From Methylorubrum thiocyanatum (lineage in GTDB: Bacteria > Pseudomonadota > Alphaproteobacteria > Rhizobiales > Beijerinckiaceae): 64,000 bases of DNA. The stretch is from NCBI GenBank assembly GCA_014138645.1, contig JACJIB010000002.1, positions 620,001 through 684,000 of the forward strand, in the 5' to 3' direction. Shown here piece by piece: positions 1-8,633 of this stretch. Within the stretch, counting starts at the first letter, position 1. Every line of letters starts with the position of its first letter. The translations under genes and the position numbers were made by a program. A model generated the notes under the pieces. It was not told the origin of the DNA. It did no database searches and saw nothing but the letters and a program-made list of their open reading frames with translations.

Positions 1-5
1 ATGAG

Positions 6-1283
6 TTGAAACTTCGCCGGTTCGAAATCGATGGCTTCAAATCGCTGAACGAGCTTGATGTAGCTGTTCCGCGCGATCTGATGTTTTTGATAGGGGTCAA
101 TGGAGCTGGAAAAAGCACGCTGTTGCAAGCGCTGTCTTTTACGCGATCATTTATCAACCATAGAATTGGTGAATACTACACTGAGCGTGGATGGCAACCT
201 TCGGATACAAGGCCCCGCATAGCACTTCGTACTGTACGTGCGCCGGGCAGGTCTGCTCCGTTGCGCCTTGCCACTCCTAAAAACTTGCAAATTACTTATC
301 ATCTGTCGTGCGAACAAGCCGACATTTTTTGGGAATTTGGTTGGAGTCACACTGCCAATACTGTATTAAATGAAAAAATTTGGGCTAAGTATGCTGGTGA
401 GGACAAGCTCACACAGATTGTAAACTATGCAAGACCTAGCCGTTCCTCTTCGAGTGATGCTGATACGCCGCTCAGGATCGAAGACTTGCGCCTGCCGGGA
501 TCGATACTGTCGATCCTTCCTGCCAATCGCTTGGCTGAAGGCAGGGATATTGAAATATTAAATGAAGTCAAGCATTGGGCGGACGGCATCGTTTCTCTTG
601 AGCTGTTAAGTCCAGCTGCGATGCGCAGAGGGATCAGAGGCCGCCCAAAAGACATCGGTGCACGAGGTGAACGCCTCGCGAGCTTTATAGCAGCACTACC
701 TATAGCAAAACGCGCGGAGTTGGTGAAGCGTGTTTCTCAATTTTATCCAATTGCTGATCTGGAGGCTATCCGCAAAAACGCCGGCTGGATCGACATGAGA
801 ATACTGGAAAGTTACTCGAATATTGCTCGGATAAGTCCGGTGCATATGAGTGATGGTTTTATGCGCATTTTGGCTTTGTGTGCTATTCCCGAATTCGATG
901 AAAATGTAAGCATCGTGCTGCTCGACGAAGTTGAAGACGGGATCGAACCGCATATCCTGCCTGAACTGATAAAGTTCATATCAGGCGCATCAAAGTGCCA
1001 ATTCATAATGACCTCCCATTCTCCGTACCTCGTGAATTTCTTCGACCGGGACCAGGTTTGTTTCGTTGCACGCCGCGAAGATGGTCAGACCATCGTTGCC
1101 AAGTCGGACGAGATGGATCTGTTTCTCAAAGGTGCAGACTATTTCGGTGTCGGCGAGATATGGGCTAACGCTAGCCTCGAAACTGTCTCCAAGGCAGTTC
1201 GGCAGACTTACGAGTTGAGGTCGAAGTCTGTTCGGCCTGAAGGAGAAGCGGAAAGGGTCTCTTTGTTTCTGGAGGGAAAATGA
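6..1283 (+). CDS. AAA family ATPase (AAA_15/AAA_21, OLD-like), candidate defence ATPase
   Basis: The protein has an SMC/RecF-like ATPase architecture. The N-terminus reads as a 'KLRRFEIDGFKSL' strand, followed by Walker A GVNGAGKST at residues 30-38. An ABC-like signature region (SDGFMRILAL) lies near residue 280, Walker B (IVLLDEVEDG) near 305 and a switch histidine (TSHSPYL) near 336. This is the layout of ATPases paired with TOPRIM effectors in OLD, PARIS-like and retron-associated systems. The first possible start seen is TTG at 6. The frame stays open to the window edge, so the true start may lie outside. The gene is clearly AT-richer than the chromosome to its right, which suggests transfer. 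It overlaps the next gene by ATGA. A defence role is inferred from the pairing. Confidence 0.8.
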   Translation: MKLRRFEIDGFKSLNELDVAVPRDLMFLIGVNGAGKSTLLQALSFTRSFINHRIGEYYTERGWQPSDTRPRIALRTVRAPGRSAPLRLATPKNLQITYHLSCEQADIFWEFGWSHTANTVLNEKIWAKYAGEDKLTQIVNYARPSRSSSSDADTPLRIEDLRLPGSILSILPANRLAEGRDIEILNEVKHWADGIVSLELLSPAAMRRGIRGRPKDIGARGERLASFIAALPIAKRAELVKRVSQFYPIADLEAIRKNAGWIDMRILESYSNIARISPVHMSDGFMRILALCAIPEFDENVSIVLLDEVEDGIEPHILPELIKFISGASKCQFIMTSHSPYLVNFFDRDQVCFVARREDGQTIVAKSDEMDLFLKGADYFGVGEIWANASLETVSKAVRQTYELRSKSVRPEGEAERVSLFLEGK

Positions 1284-1972
1284 CAGCCGTTTTACTGTGC
1301 GGCGAAGGTCCTCACGATATTGGAAATAAGGATTGGGACAAGAAAACAGGCGAACATACGTATGTAGAAGGATGGATGCAGCCGCTCGTCCGAAAAATTT
1401 CTGGACCCAATATTACTTTCAAAACGAAACAACTGCGGGAACTGTTTCTCACGCGGAGACCCGCCGCGTTGAAGCCAATCCCTCACGGGCACAGTGATAA
1501 GGCAGCTATTGCAAGATTGATCGCGTCAACGGAAGGATGTGATGTAGTCATATTCATGACCGACGCCGATAGTAATGATGACAAAGAGCGGAAGAAAAAA
1601 GTCAAAGAAATTGCTGACGGCTTTGGACTTATAGTCAATGAGGTTGAAGGTGTTCCGTGTGTTCCACGTAGCGCCTCCGAGAGTTGGCTTCTTAGCGATG
1701 GTGATGCATGGGCTCAGTTGGGCCTAAAAGACAAAACCATCCTCCCTACTCAAAGCCCGGAAGAGCTTTGGGGCAATCGCGACGACCCTAAAGGCAATCA
1801 TCCAAAGCACGCATTTTCTCGCGTTGCGTTAAGTGCTGATGCTGAAGATGGCCGTGAAACGCGCATGCGGGTTTGTGAACTCAGCTCACTCGACAAAATG
1901 AGGAAAAGGTGTCCAGTCAGTCTTGCGGATTTTGCTGATGAACTTGAGAACTGCCTCGGCATTAAGCCCTAA
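1280..1972 (+). CDS. TOPRIM-like (DUF4276-type) partner protein of the AAA ATPase
   Basis: This 230-residue protein starts inside the stop of the ATPase gene (ATGA), so the two are translationally coupled. I read a TOPRIM-like pattern: an acidic residue after strand 1 (CGEGPHD, Glu9) and a DxD after a hydrophobic strand (VVIFMTDADSND, Asp95 and Asp97). A later SESWLLSD segment near 133-142 resembles the 'E-x-W-L' block of DUF4276-like proteins. TOPRIM partners of such ATPases are usually metal-dependent nucleases, so a nuclease effector is the simplest inference. No signal peptide or membrane segment is visible. Composition is AT-rich like its partner. The family name is a motif-level judgement and could be wrong; the pairing itself is solid. 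Confidence 0.7.
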   Translation: MTAVLLCGEGPHDIGNKDWDKKTGEHTYVEGWMQPLVRKISGPNITFKTKQLRELFLTRRPAALKPIPHGHSDKAAIARLIASTEGCDVVIFMTDADSNDDKERKKKVKEIADGFGLIVNEVEGVPCVPRSASESWLLSDGDAWAQLGLKDKTILPTQSPEELWGNRDDPKGNHPKHAFSRVALSADAEDGRETRMRVCELSSLDKMRKRCPVSLADFADELENCLGIKP

Positions 1973-2110
1973 CTTCAAGTAATAGATGGTCGCCTAATTC
2001 TCGGCATATGCTTTAAAAATATATAGCCTTTTTCGCCTTGGACATGCGGCTGGCCAATCACAAACGTGCGCAACGTTGCCTCGTCCTGCTGGCGGTCCTG
2101 GACTGGACGA

Positions 2111-2123
2111 GAGCGGCATCCGA
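2111..2123 (+). repeat. IS630 left terminal inverted repeat
   Basis: GAGCGGCATCCGA, exact complement of 3124-3136. It begins directly after the presumed target dinucleotide. Confidence 0.8.
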
Positions 2124-2177
2124 GCGCGCTGAAACGGCTGGCAGGGTGATGAGGTTGGTCGGTGAAGGAGAGCGCCG

Positions 2178-3123
2178 ATGTCCTCAGCCTTGTCCGTCGA
2201 TCTGCGAGAGCGCGTGATCCATGCCGTTGAGGCTTGGGCGTCCCGGCACCAAGCGGCTGAACGCTTGGGGTCAGTCTGGCGAGCGCCAGCCGCTGGTGTG
2301 GGCAATGCGCCCGGGAGGGCCACGTCGCGCCCAAGCCGATGGGCGGAGATCAACGCTCGCACCGGATCGAGACGCAGACCGACCTGATCCTGTCGCTCTA
2401 CGAGGCGCAGCCTGGCATCTACCTGCATGAACTCCGTGCGGCCCTGGCCGAGCGCGGCGTCAGCGTGGCTCAGAGCAGCCTCTCGCGCTTCTTCAAGCGC
2501 CATGGGATCTCGCGAAAAAAAGCAGGGGCCACGCGGCCTAGCAAGACCGGCCGGACGTGAGGGCTGCGCGCGAGGCGTGGTTCGAGGGCCAGCTCGACCT
2601 CCAGCCGGATGGCCTCGTGTTCATCGATGAGACGGCCGCCAACACCGCCATGGCCCGCCGCAACGGGCGGGCTCCGCGCGGCGAGCGCTGTCGGATGAGC
2701 GTGCCCCAGGGCCACTGGAAGACCACCACCGTCACGGCGGCCTTGCGCAGCAACGGCATCACCGCACCGTGGCTGCTCGACGGTGCGATGAACGGGCAGT
2801 CCTTCCGCACCTATGTGGCCGACGTGCTCGCCCCAACCCTCAAGGCCGGCGACACCGTCGTGCTCGACAACCTGCCGGCCCACAAGGTCAGCGGCGTCCG
2901 CGAGCGCATCGAGGCCGTGGGAGCCCGGCTGCTCTACCTCCCGGCCTACAGCCCCGACTTCAACCCGATCGAGATGGCCTTCGCCAAGCTGAAGGCGCTG
3001 CTGCGCAGCGCGGCGGCGCGGACCATCCCGGACCTCTGGGACGCCATCCGACGCAAGCTGTCCCGCTTCGCGCCGGCCGAGTGCCGAGCTTACCTCGCCG
3101 CCCCTGGCTACGATGCAACCTGA
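2178..3123 (+). pseudogene. IS630-family transposase, broken by a frameshift and a nonsense codon
   Basis: Three reading frames together give one IS630 transposase. The N-terminal helix-turn-helix (SALSVDLRERVIHAVEAW) starts at 2178. Near 2264-2270 the frame is lost by what looks like a one-base deletion, and the continuation is read from 2270 (VSLASASRWCGQCARE). A run of seven A at 2515-2521 then shifts to the third frame. An in-frame TAG at 2539-2541 sits where QDRPDVRAAREAW would follow a sense codon. The catalytic part has all three DDE positions: FIDETAAN, VLDNLPAHK and YSPDFNPIE. The A-run may be a programmed slippage site, as known in this family, but the first shift and the TAG should inactivate the gene. 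Confidence 0.85.
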
Positions 3124-3136
3124 TCGGATGCCGCTC
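3124..3136 (+). repeat. IS630 right terminal inverted repeat
   Basis: TCGGATGCCGCTC, exact complement of the left repeat. It overlaps none of the transposase coding region and is followed by the TA target. Confidence 0.8.
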
Positions 3137-3138
3137 TA

Positions 3139-3483
3139 AGGAGCAGAGAAATGGAGCCGTTCTTGGGGGGACTACCTACTTTTCTCGTTCCTCACGTGTC
3201 CGGGCAAGGGTGTGGTCGGGCCGGTGCGTCCAAAGGTGATGCCGGTTTTGCTCACCAGCAACAAGGTGTGAGCTACGTGGCTGGAGGCACCCGCCGATGA
3301 GGCGATGAGGCTTCGGCGTCCGCTGCGGGATGACACGAAGAAAGAGGTAACTCGCTGCGCCCGGAGCGATGGCGGTGAAGGCTGCGCCAGTTACCCCGCG
3401 AGATCGGCTGTCTGACGCTTATATCAATCCCTAGTCACAGCCAGGGTGCTTGCGCGCCGTCAGGCCCAGCCGGCTGCGACATT
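3139..3483. other. 345 bp without a recognisable gene, probable insertion debris
   Basis: The stretch directly right of the IS630 element has only short open frames interrupted by stops. One frame (around 3420-3490) reads like the end of a transposase-type protein but I cannot assign it to a family. I see no RNA gene or convincing promoter here. It may be debris of an older insertion. Confidence 0.4.
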
Positions 3484-3822
3484 TTGGAACAGGTGGTGAT
3501 TTGCTGGGGTTATCAGGCGGCAAGTTGGCCAACAGTCGAAGGATACCCTGCCCTCGCTCTAACCGCTTTGCTTCTCCTCCCACCCGCCGTCCTGGCGGCC
3601 GAAGGCGGATCGGGAGCGTCAGGAACAAGCCGCTCCGGTACCGCCAACAGCACCGGTCCGAACGATGCCGGCTCGGGAGCCTCGCCGGGTGCGGCCGGAA
3701 GCGGGCCCACGACAGGCGGCGGAAGTCGTTCCGGCACCGGGAACAGCACGGGAGCGAACGACGCGGGTTCCGGTTCCTCACCGCGATCGAAGGGGGCGGG
3801 CACGAGCGCTCCAACCCGCTGA
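3484..3822 (+). CDS. Low-complexity Gly/Ser/Thr-rich secreted protein, N-terminus uncertain
   Basis: After about 22 residues the product shows a clean signal-peptide core (ALALTALLLLPPAVLAAEG), then an almost purely Gly-Ser-Ala-Thr-Asn tail. The tail contains a duplicated unit around 'SGTANSTGPNDAGSG' and 'SGTGNSTGANDAGSG'. Such tails are common in small exported proteins of this genus; no function is known to me. The residues ahead of the signal core look unnatural, so the original start was probably lost in rearrangement next to the insertion debris. It may be a degraded gene. Confidence 0.45.
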   Translation: MEQVVICWGYQAASWPTVEGYPALALTALLLLPPAVLAAEGGSGASGTSRSGTANSTGPNDAGSGASPGAAGSGPTTGGGSRSGTGNSTGANDAGSGSSPRSKGAGTSAPTR

Positions 3823-3865
3823 TCTTCGAACCCGCGGGCGCCGCGTATAAACGCGGCGTCACGCG

Positions 3866-4246
3866 TCAATTCAGGACGCAGAAGCCGCTGATGATGGTGC
3901 CATCTGAGCACCAAGGCATCTTCACCCTCGGTGCGGTCGGTTGCGACAGAGAGGCCACCGTCGCGGCAGGCACGTCCAACGGATCCGCCGAGGCTACGGG
4001 CACGGAGCCCCGATAGGTGTAGCTGCTACTGCCGCCCCGGTAGGACAGATTGTTGCTGAGGATGCCGTCTGCCTTGGTGCGGTAGTGAGGCGCCACGTAG
4101 GTGCCCCGGCTGTTCACATAGCCACCGACGCGGACAACCGTCCCGACCCCGTAACCGCCGCCGCCCCGCCCTCCCCTGGCTTCGGCAGCGCTGTGCCAGC
4201 TTGCGGCTGAGAGGATCGCGATCCCAAGCACGACAGCACCACGCAT
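3866..4246 (-). CDS. Small secreted protein, Gly-rich N-terminus
   Basis: The 126-residue product begins with a classical signal peptide (GAVVLGIAILSAASWHSAAEA, cleavage probably after AEA). A Gly-rich stretch (RGGRGGGGYG) follows, then the segment VGGYVNSRGTYVAPHYRT, which recurs in small exported alphaproteobacterial proteins. Two cysteines near the C-terminus (MPWCSDG and GFCVLN) could form a disulphide. Function is unknown. G/C-ending codons match the chromosome, so it probably belongs to the resident genome rather than the island. Confidence 0.75.
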   Translation of the reverse strand: MRGAVVLGIAILSAASWHSAAEARGGRGGGGYGVGTVVRVGGYVNSRGTYVAPHYRTKADGILSNNLSYRGGSSSYTYRGSVPVASADPLDVPAATVASLSQPTAPRVKMPWCSDGTIISGFCVLN

Positions 4247-4464
4247 GTTTCACTCCCGCGACGGTCGAGAGCAGCATGCCGAATGCCGATTAAGCGTAGG
4301 CGAAGGGGATCGTTCAAATGCTCTCTGTCTCGGGCCAGGCGCATTCCAACGACCGGACGTGCGAGCTTGGGGAGCAGCATGCGCCAGTGCACCCCCAGTG
4401 CGACCCAACTCGTTGGGCTGGGGTGCAGCGTTCTCGATTTTGGGGGCTAAGTCCCTGAAGGGAA

Positions 4465-4539
4465 TGGTGCTGCGAGAGAGGATTGAACTCTCGACCTCCT
4501 CATTACCAATGAGGTGCTCTACCACTGAGCTACCGCAGC
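4465..4539 (-). tRNA. tRNA-Thr (anticodon GGT), CCA encoded
   Basis: On the minus strand the sequence folds as a standard cloverleaf. The acceptor stem pairs GCTGCGG with TCGCAGC, the anticodon stem is CCTCA/TGAGG around TTGGTAA (anticodon GGT, reads ACC), and the T stem is GAGAG/CTCTC around TTCAATC. The 3' ACCA is encoded (4465-4468). The 3' end faces the IS/ATPase segment, the usual geometry for island integration at a tRNA. Confidence 0.95.
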
Positions 4540-4823
4540 GCGGTGTCGGGGGGCGGTGCCGCCGCCGAACTGGACGCGGCATTAGCCGATCGGATTTGGC
4601 TTGGCAACGCTCTTCCGTCGAACAAATTGCAGGAAAGGGTCGAAGAGGCCCCGGCGTGACGATTTGTTGACGGATCAGGGGGGCATCGCTATAGAGCGGC
4701 CTCCACGTCCGGCCGCAGCATTGCGCCCGGTCGTTTCGCCTTTGCTTATCATCAGGCTGCGCTGACCGACACCGGACGCTCCGGAGCTGGGTCGTTGCCG
4801 CCACGACCAGACGAGGATGCCCC

Positions 4824-5090
4824 ATGGCCAACACCGTGTCGGCCAAGAAGATGACCCGCAAGATCGCCAAGCGCACGGCGATCAACCGCTCGCGCCGCTC
4901 CCGGATGCGCACCTTCGTTCGCAAGGTCGAGGAGGCGATTGCCACCGGCGATCAGGGCCAGGCCCTCGCTGCCCTTCGCGTCGCCGAGCCGGAGATCATG
5001 CGCGCTGCCCAGCACGGCATCGTTCACAAGAACAACGCCTCGCGGAAGGTCTCTCGCCTGGCCGCCCGCGTGAAGGCGATCGCCGCCTGA
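4824..5090 (+). CDS. rpsT: 30S ribosomal protein S20
   Basis: The 88-residue, strongly basic protein matches S20 throughout: [20 protein letters not shown] at the start, then an Arg-rich [18 protein letters not shown] helix and the conserved [12 protein letters not shown] near the C-terminus. S20 binds the 5' domain of 16S rRNA. It is monocistronic and ends before a strong terminator. It lies just upstream of dnaA; rpsT next to dnaA is a familiar alphaproteobacterial arrangement. Confidence 0.97.
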   Translation: MANTVSAKKMTRKIAKRTAINRSRRSRMRTFVRKVEEAIATGDQGQALAALRVAEPEIMRAAQHGIVHKNNASRKVSRLAARVKAIAA

Positions 5091-5158
5091 GCGGCGCCTG
5101 ACGGCTCCCCGCCTTCACAGGAAGGCGCTGGAGAGCCGATCGACATGATGACGAATCG

Positions 5159-5185
5159 AGCCCGGTCCTGCGACCGGGCTTTTTT
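5159..5185 (+). terminator. Rho-independent terminator of rpsT
   Basis: A nine-base-pair GC-rich stem (AGCCCGGTC / GACCGGGCT) with loop CTGC is followed by a run of T, 70 bp after the rpsT stop codon. Confidence 0.9.
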
Positions 5186-5786
5186 CGTGTCCGATCGCTG
5201 CGCGACTCAGGGCGATCGACGACCGCGACCGTGACGCCCCGATTGCGCTGCCAGCGACCACCGCCGGCCAGAACCGCTTGCGACGGTGAGGGGCTCGACC
5301 ATGCGGCTCGGTTTTGCACCGACTCGTCGTTCTTCTCCACAGATCGCGCCGCGTTATCCCGAACCGCCTCTTGCTCAGGCCCTGCGCGGCCCTGGTCGGA
5401 CTTCATTAACCAAGTCTCCAGTGCTTTTCGTTGCCTGCTGCCGCCGCTCCCGTGTAGCTTAACAAAACGTTGCCGAGCGGGCGTCTCTACAAGGTCAGCA
5501 CCGGCGCTGCCCGAGTCGTCCCCAAGTTGCGGGCAGCCCTTCGACTCTTTGGCCCCAGGGCGACGACTCGACGGCGGCGCAGATGTTTTCCCCGATCGTC
5601 CCGTTGTTAGGAGAACGATAGAGGATTGTTGATACACAGCCATCTTTAGCGGCGGCCGGCGGCGCTGCTCTTGACAGCGCCGGAGGCCTTCTCGGCACCG
5701 CCCGACTCGGGCGGCGCCTCTCTCGTGTGGCGTATGCGTACGCGTCCCTTCCGGTCCGCCGGGGGAGGATGCGAGGAGACACGGTG
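5186..5786. other. dnaA upstream region, about 600 bp without a gene
   Basis: No supported gene lies here. It should contain the dnaA promoter. One near-consensus DnaA box (TTCTCCACA, 5333-5341, one mismatch to TTATCCACA) is visible. The rest is GC-rich, with short AT patches around 5455-5470 and 5620-5645. I do not see a box cluster or an AT-rich unwinding element strong enough to call an origin. Confidence 0.5.
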
Positions 5787-7292
5787 ATGCACCTCGACGG
5801 CAGCATGGCGGACGGCGATGGCGGAAACGGCAGGGGGAACACCGACATCCCCGCGGCCTGGACGCGGGTGAAACGGCGGCTGCGGGCGGAGCTCGGCGAG
5901 GACGTGTTCGCGAGCTGGTTCGCCCGCCTCGAACTGGAGGATGTGGAGGGCGGCGTCGCCCGACTCACCGTGCCGACCCGATTCCTCAAGAGCTGGATCG
6001 AATCGCACTATCTCGACCGGGTTCTGACGACCTTCCGGGCCGAGGCTGACGGCGTGAGCCGCATCGAAGTCGGCGTGCGCGGTGCCTCCGCTCCGGCGCG
6101 GCCGAGCGCCGGGACGCAGACGAAACCGAATCCGACGAGCGGGCCGCTGACCCGGCTCCACGCGACGGCGACCCCCGCCGCGCTTCAGGGCCCCGGCCCG
6201 ATGGTGGAGACCGAGATCGCCGCGCCGCGTGGCGAATCGGGCTCGGTCGATCTCAACGGTGCTCCGCTCGATGCGCGACTCACCTTCGCGAGCTTCGTGG
6301 TCGGCCGCTCCAACGCGCTCGCTCATGCCGCTGCCGAGCGGATCGCCCGCAGCGACGGCGATGGCGCCCTCTACAATCCGCTCTACGTCCATGCCGGCGT
6401 CGGCCTCGGCAAGACGCACCTGCTGCACGCCGCCGGCCATGCCGCCCGTGAGGCCGGGCGCCGGGTGATCTATCTCACCGCCGACCGCTTCATGTATGGC
6501 TTCGTCAACGCCCTGAAGACGCAGAGCGCTCTGGCCTTCAAGGAGCGGCTGCGGGCCATCGACCTGCTGATCCTCGACGACGTGCAGTTCATCCAGGGCA
6601 AGTCGATCCAGACCGAGTTCGGTCACACCCTCAACGCCCTGATCGATTCGGGCCGTCAGGTCGTGGTCGCCTCCGACCGTCCGCCGACGGAGCTGGAGGC
6701 GCTCGACGAGCGCGTGCGCTCGCGTCTGGCCGGTGGTCTCGTCGTCGAGATCGGCGGCCTCGACGAGGGCCTGCGCGCCTCGATCCTCTCCGCCCGCCTC
6801 GACGCCGTGCGGCAGAGCCACCCGAATTTCGAGGTTTCGCCGGCCGTCTCGGCCTACGTGGCCCGGGCGATCACCGCCAACGGCCGCGATCTCGAAGGCG
6901 CGGTGAACCGGCTGCTGGCCCATGCCACGCTGACCGGCGCGCCGGTCACCGTCGAGACCGCCGAGACCGCGATCCGCGACCTCGTGAAGAACCGCGAGCC
7001 GAAGCGGGTGAAGATCGAGGACATCCAGAAGCTGGTGGCCTCGCGCTACAACGTCTCGCGCTCCGACATCCTGTCCGAGCGTCGCACCGCCGCCGTGGTG
7101 AAGCCGCGCCAGATCGCGATGTATCTGTCGAAGGTGCTGACGCTGCGTTCGCTTCCCGAAATCGGCCGCCGCTTCGGCGGGCGCGATCACACCACGGTGC
7201 TGCACGCGGTGCGCAAGATCGAGAAGCAGATCGGCGAGGACGCGGTGCTCGGCGACGAGGTCGAGCTGCTGAAGCGCATGCTGCAGGATTGA
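5787..7292 (+). CDS. dnaA: Chromosomal replication initiator DnaA
   Basis: DnaA melts the origin and loads the replicative helicase. The 501-residue protein shows N-terminal domain I ([22 protein letters not shown]), a variable linker, the AAA+ domain with Walker [11 protein letters not shown] near 203 and Walker [11 protein letters not shown] near 265. The C-terminal DnaA-box-binding helix-turn-helix carries the signature [15 protein letters not shown] near 463. ATG 5787 was chosen because GAGGAGA (5773-5779) lies seven bases upstream; an in-frame ATG at 5769 is possible. dnaN and recF follow in the same direction. Confidence 0.96.
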   Translation: MHLDGSMADGDGGNGRGNTDIPAAWTRVKRRLRAELGEDVFASWFARLELEDVEGGVARLTVPTRFLKSWIESHYLDRVLTTFRAEADGVSRIEVGVRGASAPARPSAGTQTKPNPTSGPLTRLHATATPAALQGPGPMVETEIAAPRGESGSVDLNGAPLDARLTFASFVVGRSNALAHAAAERIARSDGDGALYNPLYVHAGVGLGKTHLLHAAGHAAREAGRRVIYLTADRFMYGFVNALKTQSALAFKERLRAIDLLILDDVQFIQGKSIQTEFGHTLNALIDSGRQVVVASDRPPTELEALDERVRSRLAGGLVVEIGGLDEGLRASILSARLDAVRQSHPNFEVSPAVSAYVARAITANGRDLEGAVNRLLAHATLTGAPVTVETAETAIRDLVKNREPKRVKIEDIQKLVASRYNVSRSDILSERRTAAVVKPRQIAMYLSKVLTLRSLPEIGRRFGGRDHTTVLHAVRKIEKQIGEDAVLGDEVELLKRMLQD

Positions 7293-7396
7293 GCGTGACG
7301 GCGGGGCCGACGCGGCTCCGCCCACCTCCCCGCTTGCGCGCGGGACAGAGCCCGCGGCGCCCTTGCCTTCGGGGGGGCGCTTCGCCAAGCTGCCCA

Positions 7397-7443
7397 GCCC
7401 CGTTCCGCTCCCGTGCCCGGGCCGGACCGCGAGCGGACGGGGC
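7397..7443 (+). promoter_or_regulatory. Strong hairpin in the dnaA-dnaN gap
   Basis: GCCCCGTTCCGCTC (7397-7410) pairs with GAGCGGACGGGGC (7431-7443) with a single bulged T. The 20-base GC-rich loop can pair further. CTTTGTT follows, and the dnaN start is 28 bases downstream. It could be an attenuator or weak terminator between dnaA and dnaN. The T tract is poor, so I call it regulatory rather than a terminator. Confidence 0.55.
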
Positions 7444-7471
7444 CTTTGTTCAAGAGACGACGGGTTTTCCG

Positions 7472-8593
7472 ATGAGAGTCACAGTCGAGCGCGCGGCCCT
7501 CCTGAGATCGCTCGGCCACGTGCACCGGGTCGTGGAGCGGCGCAACACGATCCCGATCCTCTCCAACGTCCTGCTGCGCACGGGCGAGAACGGCCTGCAG
7601 CTGAAGGCGACCGACCTCGACATCGAGGTGACCGAGACGGTCGCCGCCGACGTGCTCGATGCCGGTGCCACCACCGTACCGGCCCACGTCATCTACGACA
7701 TCGTCCGCAAGCTGCCCGAGGGCGCGCAGGTCTCCCTGGAGACCTCCGGCGAGACGGGGCAGATGACGATCCGCTCCGGCCGCTCGCGCTTCGCGCTGGG
7801 CGCCCTTCCCGAGGGCGATTTCCCCGATCTCGCCGCGGGCGAGTTGCCGCATTCGTTCTCGATCCCGGCCTCCGAGCTGAAGCAGCTGATCGAAAAGACC
7901 CAGTTCGCGATCTCGACCGAGGAGACGCGCTACTATCTCAACGGCATCTACTTCCACACCGTCGAGGTGGAGGGCGCGCTGAAGCTGCGTGCGGTGGCCA
8001 CCGACGGACACCGGCTGGCACGGGTCGAGACCGACGCGCCCGAGGGAAGCCGCGGCATGCCGGGCATCATCGTGCCGCGCAAGGCGGTCGCCGAGATCCA
8101 GAAGCTCGTCGACGACGGCGGCGAGAGCGTGCAGGTCGAGCTGTCGCCGGCCAAGATCCGCCTGACCTTCGCCGGAGGCGTGACCCTGATCTCGAAGCTC
8201 ATCGACGGCACCTTCCCCGACTACCAGCGGGTCATCCCGACCGGCAACGACAAGCGCCTGACGGTCGAGCGCGATGCCTTCGCCAAGGCGGTGGACCGCG
8301 TCTCGACGATCTCGTCGGAGCGTGGGCGCGCGGTGAAGCTCGCCGTGGCCGAGGGGCGGCTCGCCCTCTCGGTCACGAACCCGGATGCCGGCTCGGCGAC
8401 CGAGGAGCTGGACGTCGATTACGAGGCCTCCGCCCTCGATATCGGCTTCAATGCCCGCTACCTCCTCGACATCACCGCGCAGCTCCAGGGCGACACGGCG
8501 CTGTTCAAGCTCGCCGATCCCGGCTCGCCGACGCTGATCCAGGATCGCGACGGGGCGCCGGCCCTCTACGTTCTGATGCCGATGCGCGTGTGA
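7472..8593 (+). CDS. dnaN: DNA polymerase III beta subunit (sliding clamp)
   Basis: The 373-residue product has the normal length for the clamp. It begins MRVTVERAALLRSLGHVHRV, with VVERRNTIPILSNVLL near residue 22, which is typical of alphaproteobacterial DnaN. The middle domain shows ETRYYLNGIYFH and the C-terminus ends LYVLMPMRV, the conserved clamp ending. The clamp encircles DNA and tethers polymerase III. An upstream in-frame extension to 7289 is open but low-complexity and lacks family similarity, so ATG 7472 is preferred. Confidence 0.96.
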   Translation: MRVTVERAALLRSLGHVHRVVERRNTIPILSNVLLRTGENGLQLKATDLDIEVTETVAADVLDAGATTVPAHVIYDIVRKLPEGAQVSLETSGETGQMTIRSGRSRFALGALPEGDFPDLAAGELPHSFSIPASELKQLIEKTQFAISTEETRYYLNGIYFHTVEVEGALKLRAVATDGHRLARVETDAPEGSRGMPGIIVPRKAVAEIQKLVDDGGESVQVELSPAKIRLTFAGGVTLISKLIDGTFPDYQRVIPTGNDKRLTVERDAFAKAVDRVSTISSERGRAVKLAVAEGRLALSVTNPDAGSATEELDVDYEASALDIGFNARYLLDITAQLQGDTALFKLADPGSPTLIQDRDGAPALYVLMPMRV

Positions 8594-8633
8594 GTCCGCT
8601 TCCGGCTCCGGCCGGATCGGATATATCGCTCGG

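Larger units (their letters stand above)
2109..3138 (+). mobile_element. IS630-family insertion sequence, decayed
   Basis: The element is bounded by 13-bp perfect inverted repeats (GAGCGGCATCCGA at 2111-2123 and its complement at 3124-3136) and carries an IS630-type DDE transposase. IS630/Tc1 elements duplicate a TA target. TA is present to the right (3137-3138), while the left flank reads GA (2109-2110), so the left copy appears mutated. The transposase is disrupted, so the copy should not move by itself. It lies between the ATPase/TOPRIM pair and the chromosomal side. Confidence 0.85.

Noticed and set aside
5646..7388. Long minus-strand open frame opposite dnaA
   Set aside because: It is an antisense shadow of GC-rich dnaA codons with no recognisable domain and Gly/Arg/His-rich composition typical of reverse-strand readings.
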